Positions 49,601 to 56,152 of a stretch of 64,000 nt of DNA are shown piece after piece. The DNA is from Acanthaster planci. Lineage: Eukaryota > Echinodermata > Asteroidea > Valvatida > Acanthasteridae. A model generated the notes under the pieces. The model was not told the DNA's origin. It made no database searches and was given only the letters and a program-made list of their open reading frames with translations. The number at the start of each line of letters is the position of its first letter. The first letter of the stretch is position 1. The stretch is taken from assembly GCF_001949145.1 (NCBI RefSeq), contig NW_019091593.1, forward strand, positions 284,101 to 348,100, in the 5' to 3' direction. The translations under genes and the position numbers were made by a program.

Positions 49601-52600
49601 TCGTAATCACCCGAGGTGTGAACCAGCTTTTAAAGTATTTTATGTTTTTGTGTACTCATTACATATAGCCACCAACTTGAACCGAGCCATCCTAGAAGGT
49701 GTCAACATGCTAAGACGGGAGGGTGAGAAGCTACGTGGGGAGGAGAAAGTCATCTCCATGCTGATCGTGCTGACGGACGGTGAGCCCACCTACGGCGAGA
49801 CGGACACCCAGGAGATCGAACGCAACGTCCAGGACGCCATCAACGGCGACTACTCGCTATTCTGCCTGGCCTTTGGCGAGGATGCCGACTTCGCGTTCCT
49901 GAACCGGCTGGCCCTCAACAACCACGGCGTGGCCCGCCGGATACCGGAGAGGGCGGATACCAGCATCCTCCTTCAGGGCTTCTACGACGAGGTGGCCACG
50001 CCCCTTCTATATGATGTCCAGTTCTACTACTCGGAGGGTGTGGTCCCGAACACGCTTAGTGAGCGGTTCTTCCCTAACTACTTCAACGGGTCAGAGATTG
50101 TTGTGGTGGGAAAATTGGACGAAACACGGCTGTCCAGTCACGTCCTTCGGTCTTTTGTTTACGGGAAGACAGCAAGCGAGGAAATCTCTCTCGCTTCAGA
50201 TACGAACACGATTGTGAGTAAAATCTAATGCCTCTGAATTGTATCCATTTCCTATAATTTAACACCTGAAAAACACCTTAAATCACTTGATCATTTTTCA
50301 GAATTACCAAATTTGTAAATAGATAAAAACAGAACGAGCAAACAACAAAAGCAACAATCGAGGGCATCTGTTTCTTCTTCAAGCTTGCAAGGGGGACGTA
50401 GTACCCAGGGCAAAACAACTGCAAATGCGAAGTCCGTAACGACGTGGGGTCCACGCTCCTTGAATCGTGATTTTTTGGGGGATGTGCTGTGGTGTAATCC
50501 GAGGCGATTTTGGACCACTTTACCCATGTTTTTAGCATTTTCAGACATCGTTTTAATGTTATAAGCATTTAATTAGCTGTTATGAGGTGTAGACTGAAAT
50601 GTAAGCCTGCAGGGTCTATTTGGTAAAAAACAAGTGGGAGGGGGCTACCGATTGACGCCCAAGTCAATGATGTTAAATTTCCATGTTTTTTTTTTAAATG
50701 AGCACAGTGGTGCATGTCGGTGCATTAAAATACCGGAGTACAGAACCCTGCTTGCTCCATACTATTTCTGAATTGTAATGAATTTAGATCGCCCATTAAT
50801 GAACACAGTATTTCATGGAAGAAAGTGTTGACCAATTTCGTCTTTGCAAACAAAGATTTAACACAGTAACATTTGACAAAATGTACAACATATGGAATAT
50901 TTTGTACAGGTGGACATAGTTTGATTTAGAGCGACAAACTACTGGGCATTTTATCAGAGATTGCAAGTGGTACGATAAAAGCTGGGGGTATTTTTCAATC
51001 ATTTGCATTGTTTTGTTTCAACTCAATAGGTCCCCTCGCGCGTTCTGTTGGACCCATCCATCCCCAGGGATCTGATCGAGCGCATCTGGGCCTACATCAT
51101 GATTCAGACCCTCCAGCGCAAGCGGGCCCTCACCGAGACCCCCAGCCCGGGCATCCAGCGCGACCTGACCGACACGTCCCTCCGCTACGCCTATCTCAAC
51201 CCGTACACACGGATGACCGTCGGGGAGGTGCACGGAGCTGCCCGGGGCCCGCCGGCCATGCGGGTCTGGGACCGGTCGCTGCCGTCTGAGGTCCAAGACA
51301 AGCTGAGCGTGGAGCTGAGCCCGCTGCCCAAGCCCGTCGAGCCGGAGCAGCCTACCACTCCCAAGGGAACTGGCGACGGAGGAAACGGTACAACAGGTGT
51401 TGGTGCGTATTCAGTTTGATTTGTATGAGCAACAACTTTAACATTTGGACAGATACGTATTCTCTTTGTAGCCTGCTTCCTATGTTAACATCAATTAAGT
51501 CATATAGGTTTGTTTCTCCAAAGAATTAGATAAGTGAAAAATTCAGCCACCGTCCATTCACCCGCTTATTTTTAATAGTCTTAACTGTGTTTCATCGTCC
51601 AAATCATAACTACGAATGTCATACACGTACACTTATTTGCCAGTGAGTTGGGACTGTACTAGACCCACTGAGCTCCTACAGGACGCATGCAAACAGAGTT
51701 ACACGTCATTATACTGTGGGTCCATAACATTTGCTGATACAATGCCCATGCTTGAAAACATTACTACAATGGGGTCAGCGACACACTTTCAAGGAACGCC
51801 AAGCCGATCCTTTGATATACATACGATGCTCTATAGTTCACTCCACTTCGAGACCTTGCTGATAAGGTGTGGTATCCACAACAGCACTGTGTGTGTGTGG
51901 AAAGATGTATCTGGCTGATTGGTCCTAAAATGACTAATACAATTCACCTTGGAAGATGAAAAATATTAAATCAACTTGGGCTTTTACAAAGCCGCCTCTA
52001 CTGTTTCATCACATTTCAATATTGGAAAGTCTGCCATTACTTTCTTCTTCCACAGATGGAGACCCCCACTTTGTTATTAACCTCCCAAAAAGCAACCTAT
52101 CGTTATGCTTTGACATTAACGGTGAGGCCGGTGATGTATTCAGCTTAATCAAGGACAAAAGAAGAGGTACAAATGGAACACATTTTTAACCTGTTAATTT
52201 TTTCACTGTTATATTACATAATTATTTACTGTTTTGCTAGTACACGGATATAATGATACAATTTGAACGGAGATGGAAGAAGCGACTCGTTTAGGTGAAA
52301 TGCTATTTTTTAAGTACAATTATGAAATATGTCTTTTTGGTGAAGTTGCGTTCTTTTACGGACTTTAAATTGTTTGGCACAGGACGGAAAAAGTTTGTAG
52401 ATTAAGTGAAGCAATCATAGAAACAGTGGTCAATACTATATGAGCCCGATTCCAATTTTTGTTATAGGAATGCATTTTTAGTGTATGGGAATATTCTCAC
52501 CCCGCCAAAGAGGAAAACACACTTCATACTCATCATAGTCTTTAAACCAATTTCATTTTCCTGCGTAGGTTTGTTCATCAATGGTAGAATTATTGCTAAG

Positions 52601-53689
52601 CCCCCTCCAAAGAAAGGAAAGCAGCAACAGCAGAAAAAACTAAAGACACGAACCTACATCGGCGAGATAGGCGGCGTCTACTCGCCACCGCAGGGAGGTA
52701 GCGAGTACGAGATGTGGTTCAACCCCACCGCTATCACCGTCAACGCAAACCACACGCTGCCGTGGGGCAGCAAGCGCACCCTGCAGCTGGGCCCGCTCCG
52801 CGTCAAGCTGAACGGCCGGCTGGCCGTCGTCGCGCTGAGGAAGGGGATCGAGTTCACCGTGATTCGGCACAAGATGCCACCAACCAACACAGAGAAGCCC
52901 AGCTTCATGGGCTTCTTCCTGAACGACGGCCGTGGGTTGTCGGACGGAGCTCAGGGACTCATCGGTAAGGGTAAAGATTGGGTTTAGATCAAAGCAAGCA
53001 AAAGCTATCCAAAGGAAACTAAGATAAATTCCTCGAATGGATTACTGAGTCCCTTGAATGGCACATCATAATTTTATGAATATCAAATGAAACACTGCCA
53101 CCTTTTCTCTTCTCAAATGATCAGTTTGATCTATTAGGCATGTACAGTAGGTTTTATATTTGTTCCTGGAAAACCCGCTTTTCACCAAAGTGCCCCTCGT
53201 ATTAAATGCTGACCCTACTTACCCTCACTCAATAGAAAAAAATCAACGGAAAAATATGAGGTTGAGAAAGAAGTAAAATTTCACAAGAACACCCACAAGT
53301 GCATGTTGAGGGATAATGATTACCAGCCAACCAGTCATTACTCTCAGACCAACTATAGTCAACCAGGCAATTCCCTTAGAATCACTATCGTCAGCATTCA
53401 ACTCTCGGTACTTTTTGTCTACTCAGGACAGTTTCAACACGCCAAAGTACATTTATCAGCAACCGACAGCGGCCGGGGTAGCAGCGGGAGTAGGAGGGGA
53501 CAGCCGGCGGGCCGGCAGGGTGAGATCACGATCCGCGGGCGGCGCATCAGCGTTCACGCTGGGTCGCGGAACAACGACGTCCGCAAGCGGCGCGTGGACT
53601 GCTGGATGGCGGCACACGACAGTGCCGAGGGCATCATCAAAGGCCACTACACAGATTACCTCATGTCTGATCTGTTTGGGACCATGTAA
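28717..53689 (+). CDS. ITIH-like gene B: triple VIT-vWA secreted heavy-chain protein with GDPHF site (30 exons)
   Basis: Tandem paralogue of gene A. The 30 inferred exons sum to 6,681 nt (2,226 codons plus TAA at 53687-53689) with every splice phase consistent. Order: signal peptide, RERR propeptide site, VIT-vWA modules 1 (to about residue 713), 2 (to about 1342) and 3 (to about 1970), then the C-terminal domain. All three MIDAS motifs are complete. Exon 28 encodes GDPHF (Asp near residue 1973). In vertebrate ITIH1-3 the chain is cut after the Asp of this motif, which is esterified to chondroitin sulfate and can be passed to hyaluronan. By inference gene B could form a covalent matrix link through a chain three times the usual module count. 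A TATA-like box lies 239 bp upstream of the ATG. Confidence 0.92.
28864..31650 (+). other. Gene B intron 1 (about 2.8 kb), empty
   Basis: The longest intron of gene B, between the signal-peptide exon and the propeptide micro-exon. I see no conserved coding segment in it. The equivalent intron of gene A (1124-4218) is also its longest and contains a SINE-like element. Large first introns are common places for enhancers, but no site can be named. Confidence 0.5.
32026..34551 (+). CDS. Gene B module 1 VIT domain (exons 3-6)
   Basis: Exons 32026-32192, 32753-32863, 33341-33479 and 34240-34551. Exon 3 encodes VETKIAVRFASTTITSRI ... YIANFSM. Its acceptor is uncertain: 32025 (after CTGAAAAG) and 32049 (after GTACAG) both keep frame. 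Exon 4 gives EVDGVTFYGKVRDQCEGED, the intact version of the region broken by the N in gene A, and has donor GTTAGT. Exon 5 gives DPTRNTFIVTINV and NYQELLERSQGWY. Exon 6 gives VRDFSIKAYITEPQGI, a Gly-rich loop (GGGSGSGGGLG) and NGDFILKYDV. Confidence 0.87.
32934..33150. repeat. SINE-like 3' segment with AAT/AAC microsatellite
   Basis: An AATAATAAT...AACAACAAC run is followed by ACTTGTTAAGCGCCATCT and CAAGGTGCTGTATTATCATT, a wording common at the tails of invertebrate SINE/LINE pairs (GCGC ... GGCGCT). Gene B intron 4. Borders approximate. Confidence 0.45.
33644..33835. mobile_element. MITE, about 192 bp, TIR TAAAGGCGCATTTCCATATG
   Basis: Left end TAAAGGCGCATTTCCATATG; right end in reverse TAAGGTGCCTTTCCATATGC. 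Between them only CpG-rich non-coding sequence. Gene B intron 5. Terminal TA suggests a TA target site but is not proof. Confidence 0.65.
34552..35699 (+). other. Gene B intron 6 (about 1.15 kb), empty
   Basis: AT-rich intron between VIT 1 and vWA 1. No coding or repeat structure recognised. The counterpart in gene A (6626-6834) is only 209 bp, so the difference is probably inserted or decayed mobile sequence. Confidence 0.4.
35700..39627 (+). CDS. Gene B module 1 vWA domain and post-vWA region (exons 7-11)
   Basis: Exons 35700-35894, 36344-36437, 37211-37525, 37997-38232 and 39241-39627. MIDAS is DVSGS in exon 7, GTNLNDAM at the start of exon 9, and VLTDGVPS. Exon 10 begins GVYDEVATPLLANV. 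Exon 11 carries RTAAFISLAQLFNQYT and QRYNLLTPLMTMTFV, then a Gly/Ser-rich stretch and a single Cys (GGSACID). The first five exons of this module match gene A exons 7-11 one for one, with identical lengths for 7 (195), 8 (94), 9 (315) and 10 (236). That is strong support for both models. Confidence 0.9.
40150..42442 (+). CDS. Gene B module 2 VIT domain (exons 12-15)
   Basis: Exons 40150-40310, 40904-41017, 41570-41822 and 42293-42442. Exon 12 contains INSFITDRYARTTLNGAV and is almost the same nucleotide sequence as gene A exon 12 through its centre, whereas its 5' end (ILINIGRL) and the flanking introns differ. Exon 13 gives LNGKTYTGKVDDIR. Exon 14 is a fused exon (YDELLERRRGVFEHR ... LWPGQ followed directly by AVEDLQLDIYITEPQGI). 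In gene A the same sequence is interrupted by a 648-bp intron exactly after LWPGQ. Exon 15 gives RRSSDYRAHAHFAP and GDVVLEYDVIH. A hAT-like MITE sits in the intron after exon 12. Confidence 0.89.
40420..40734. mobile_element. MITE, about 315 bp, TIR TAGGGCTGCCAA (hAT-like ends)
   Basis: Left end TAGGGCTGCCAACTCTCAC; right end in reverse TAGGGCTGCCAAGACTGAG. AGGGCTG-type ends with AACTCTCAC are typical of non-autonomous hAT elements. Located in gene B intron 12, beside the exon that is nearly identical in gene A. Confidence 0.65.
42889..44214 (+). CDS. Gene B module 2 vWA domain (exons 16-17)
   Basis: Exons 42889-43177 and 43670-44214. Exon 16 (VQDGYFTHFFSP) has MIDAS DVSGS and ends GGAG before an ordinary GTAAAT donor. 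Exon 17 begins ETNLGEAI, followed by VLTDGQPTIG and HALFCLGFGRNVSFD, then FYFEVSRPVIFDVEM and ends KDIR. Exon 16 has the same length (289 nt) as gene A exon 17 and as the module 3 equivalents in both genes. Intron placement is just before the loop-2 Thr in every module. Confidence 0.92.
44716..45743 (+). CDS. Gene B module 2 post-vWA region and linker (exons 18-20)
   Basis: Exons 44716-44876, 45309-45457 and 45679-45743. Exon 18 encodes ITAPELSQDHTVPKVVE, then RIWVMKTIQDLINQYA and ARRALADRIALLATR. Its donor, AAG|GTTTGA, is weak but phase and homology require it. Exon 19 gives RYNFVTPLTPM, an acidic loop (TDPDDDRP) and MDILRSLLEDLPG. Exon 20 (65 nt) gives GKQTIPGVDPRPDKF and ATESS, a linker 15 nt longer than in gene A. 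The segment joins vWA 2 to VIT 3. Confidence 0.86.
46099..48199 (+). CDS. Gene B module 3 VIT domain (exons 21-24)
   Basis: Exons 46099-46259, 46428-46541, 47238-47376 and 47936-48199. Exon 21 gives SLTVNSQIVLRFATTTVSST ... FITNFTL. Exon 22 gives TSNGRSYQGVADEKSQ with the N-V-T sequon shared with gene A. Exon 23 gives DPESKVFVTSVNL and FSLTYQILLPRRRGMY. Exon 24 gives VDNLQVDVSITEPQGV and GDFVVEYDVNHSNNAG. The exon 24 donor is AAG|GTTGGT, which is weak. Intron 21-22 is only 168 bp, the shortest in either gene. Confidence 0.88.
48696..51402 (+). CDS. Gene B module 3 vWA domain and post-vWA region (exons 25-27)
   Basis: Exons 48696-48984, 49669-50213 and 51030-51402. MIDAS is DTSSS in exon 25, ATNLNRAI at the start of exon 26, and VLTDGEPTYG. 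NYFNGSE carries the conserved sequon. Exon 27 carries RDLIERIWAYIMIQTLQRKR, DTSLRYAYLNPYTRMTV, and a Pro/Gly-rich tail (PLPKPVEPEQP, GDGGNG). Two donors in the tail (after 51387 and after 51402) keep the same phase. I chose the later one without strong evidence. The exon lies directly before the GDPHF exon, so the tail forms the flexible stretch before the processing site. Confidence 0.9.
52056..53689 (+). CDS. Gene B ITIH C-terminal domain with GDPHF site (exons 28-30)
   Basis: Exons 52056-52166, 52569-52964 and 53427-53689 (TAA). Exon 28 opens DGDPHFVINLPKSN, then SLCFDINGEAGDVFSLI, closely matching the vertebrate GDPHF and LCFNIN motifs. Exon 29 begins GLFINGRII, then has a basic, Gln-rich insert (PPPKKGKQQQQKKLK) not in gene A, TYIGEIGGVY, and an N-H-T sequon (NANHTL). 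Exon 30 ends VDCWMAAHDSAEGIIKG and YTDYLMSDLF, matching the terminal ITIH motif. In vertebrates this domain is removed as a C-terminal propeptide when the Asp-Pro bond is used. The same may hold here (inference). Confidence 0.92.
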
Positions 53690-53998
53690 GGCCACCTTTT
53701 CGTACGCACCTGTTTGGTCCGTTCCGTATCTGCATTCGTTTGCAGCATTTCACTATCCCCCCATGTAATTTCAGTGAACTTTGTCTGCAACTTGTTCACA
53801 CAGACAGGAGGTACACTGAAAATGCATAAAATTGAAAATGTGCCTTAAGCTGGCAGACTTGATGCTGTTTTAAGTGGGCAGAATACAAGAGGGTTCCAGT
53901 TTCTTTGTTTTTGAAAACGAAAGATACAGAACCCCACATACACATGTACACCCAATCGCTTGTGGAGCTGGGCTTGAGTACATGTATCATGAATTGTT

Positions 53999-54018
53999 AA
54001 GTGGGTGGGTGGGTGGGG
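53999..54018 (+). repeat. GTGG microsatellite
   Basis: Five GGTG-type units ending in a G run, within the presumed 3' UTR of gene B. Low-complexity only. Confidence 0.8.
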
Positions 54019-54408
54019 GGATTCCGGTCCTATACCCCATGACAAAGCCTGGGTGCGCCACAGATGTCAGACGTCCTTGTGCTGTAAGCTGTACTGAACT
54101 TATTTTTAATTGAACTGTGACCAAGTAATGTAATTCTTGTTAAATATGTATACCTACATGCTTTTATTTTTATGAACTTCTTTGATCTGGATATTTACGC
54201 AATACCTTACCAATCAAGTTTAAATGTGGATCATTCTATAAATTTGGGGTGCTTTTATTTCACATATGTCCCGGTGCTTATCCCAACCCATCAGAGAGTA
54301 CATCTGCGTAGAAAACCGTGTATCTTGCATGTATAATACAGTTAGCAGATCTTTCACGTCAACATCTGGTAGTTTAATGCACATGTACACTGAACATTTT
54401 TTTATACA

Positions 54409-54414
54409 AATAAA
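54409..54414 (+). terminator. Candidate poly(A) signal of gene B (AATAAA)
   Basis: AATAAA within ATACAAATAAATGT lies about 720 bp after the gene B stop and is followed by a T-rich stretch. A second AATAAA is at 54781-54786. I saw no canonical signal closer to the stop. Confidence 0.4.
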
Positions 54415-54834
54415 TGTAAATTTTTATATATTTTTGTACTGGTGATGATTTTTACATTTAGAGTTTTAAGCGACCAAACTTTCTGCAACATCTTTCATTC
54501 TAACTTTTCTTATACGCTATTACTCCTGTACAGAGAACAATGTACATACGATCATAAGCCCGAGTGACATTGGTGATTGGTGACGAAAAAATCACAGAAT
54601 CTCCCGAACTAACCATGTTAAATTTGAAAATTTAAAACTGCATACTTTCAAGATATACATGTAAGATGTCAAACTCCAAAGTAGTATTTGTTAAATGCAA
54701 ATAGCATACTCTTGTGACCTTATACGCTCGCAGACATTAAGGACTCCATGTTACTATCAGGTTAAGGTCGGAAAAAGACCAATAAAATGTTGCACAATGG
54801 ACGAAAAAATTGTCTCAGTGTTACTTTATTACTA

Positions 54835-54840
54835 CATACA
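54835..54840 (-). terminator. Candidate distal poly(A) signal for COMMD7 (TTTATT on +)
   Basis: Read on the minus strand this is AATAAA, about 1.3 kb beyond the COMMD7 stop and only 49 bp from a plus-strand AATAAA (54781). If both were used, the two convergent transcripts would end at or overlap this point. A nearer variant signal (TTTAAT on +, about 55945) is also possible. Confidence 0.25.
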
Positions 54841-55137
54841 CATGGGAAAATGACTATAGTTTTAATATATTTTACTTATAAAAAAAAGATGTAGATATAA
54901 AGAATCCATTTGATAAATTCAACATTGATTCTATTTTGGAAGCAGTGCACAAACACTTGTTCTTTTACCACAATGAAATATTTGTACAGTGTACAAGTAG
55001 TCGGAATTGACATTTGAATCTCCTGATCAAGGGACAAAATGTTGTAGCTAGTCCCCGCTGGTCTTGTCCAATCTTTCGCGATATTCAAATGAAATACACA
55101 GGGAATATTTTGGTACATTTACACAGACTGCAATTTG

Positions 55138-55345
55138 CCTCGAGCAGAAGCACCCCTTCATCGACTGAAGAGCCATGTTGGTTGGGTGTGCGCTGCCAAC
55201 AAAAAAAAGCACTCGAGTGCTCATTTGTTTGGCACTGATGCGACCGTAAGGCATGCATTTCATAATCATTTGTGAACCTGCAAAGTTCAGTTTCGACCAC
55301 AGGAGCCTCCATTGCTAAGAAAATTGCGCCCTCTCTTGGTCCAGC
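55138..55345. repeat. Interspersed repeat, copy 2
   Basis: Shares CCTCGAGCAGAAGCACCCC at its start and GAGCCTCC..CTAAG..CCTCTCTTGGTCCAGC at its end with the copy at 21533-21715. Lies between the 3' ends of gene B and COMMD7. Confidence 0.6.
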
Positions 55346-55496
55346 CCCCCCAACTCACAGCTGCCAAAGACTGTATGTGGTGTGTAATAAATACATAGTG
55401 TGCTGCATTGAATCTAAACCGCAGCATGGCATTACGGTTCCGGTCAGGCAAATTTTAAATGGCCTAAAGTTCAGCTAAATGCATATTCTGGGGGGC

Positions 55497-55645
55497 CACA
55501 GAGGCAATGTGGCCCGGTGCTTACGGTTCATGATTCATGATGAGAGGGTACGAGGTTCAACTCCACCTGCTGGCCTTTACTGTGTGGCCATGGGCAAGCC
55601 ACTTCACCCCTACTTGCCCCCCTCCACTCATTTATGCCAGAATGT
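55497..55645 (+). mobile_element. CORE-SINE-like tRNA-derived retroposon
   Basis: A box-A-like GTGGCCCGGTGCTTACGG (near 55509) and box-B-like GAGGTTCAACTCC (near 55552) form a tRNA-like head. They are followed by ACTGTGTGGCCATGGGCAAG and CCACTTCACCCC, which closely resembles the core of MIR/CORE-SINEs (CTGTGTGACCTTGGGCAAG). The tail is not clear. Family is inferred from wording alone. Confidence 0.6.
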
Positions 55646-56152
55646 ATAGTCCTTCGTGTGAGTGCCAAGTGCATGCAAGAGCTAAGCTGAAAAACTTCTC
55701 ACCAGCTTGTTTCTCTTTGGCTGGTAAAGGTGCATTTCAATTCGAGGCAGACAGAGAGGAAACCGGAGACATAAAGCATACGCCTGTTGAACCACAGAGG
55801 CTCAGAACTGACTGAGAGTTACTCACTAACCGACTTAGGATCATAGTCCACAATTTAAAACATATGTATTCACTATTTAGTGACAATGGCAACAGACAGC
55901 GGAAACATTGCTGTGCAATGCCAAGTCATGCATTCACAACAGTTTTTAATGAGAAAAAAACAGAAATTATACAGCATTGATAGAAACTGAATTACAAGTA
56001 CTCTTGGCTCAAGTGATTAGGACTTTTGAATTGACAACAGCAGTAAATGCTCTTCTTGATTACAAGTGCAACATCCCAGTTAATAGGAGATCTAATAACC
56101 TGCTCTTGGTTTGGACTGTGTTGATTCCGTAAACTACTTATACCTTCAGATA

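Noticed and set aside
55497-55575. Functional tRNA gene
   Set aside because: The box-A and box-B words are present but acceptor and anticodon stems do not pair, and the following sequence matches a SINE core.
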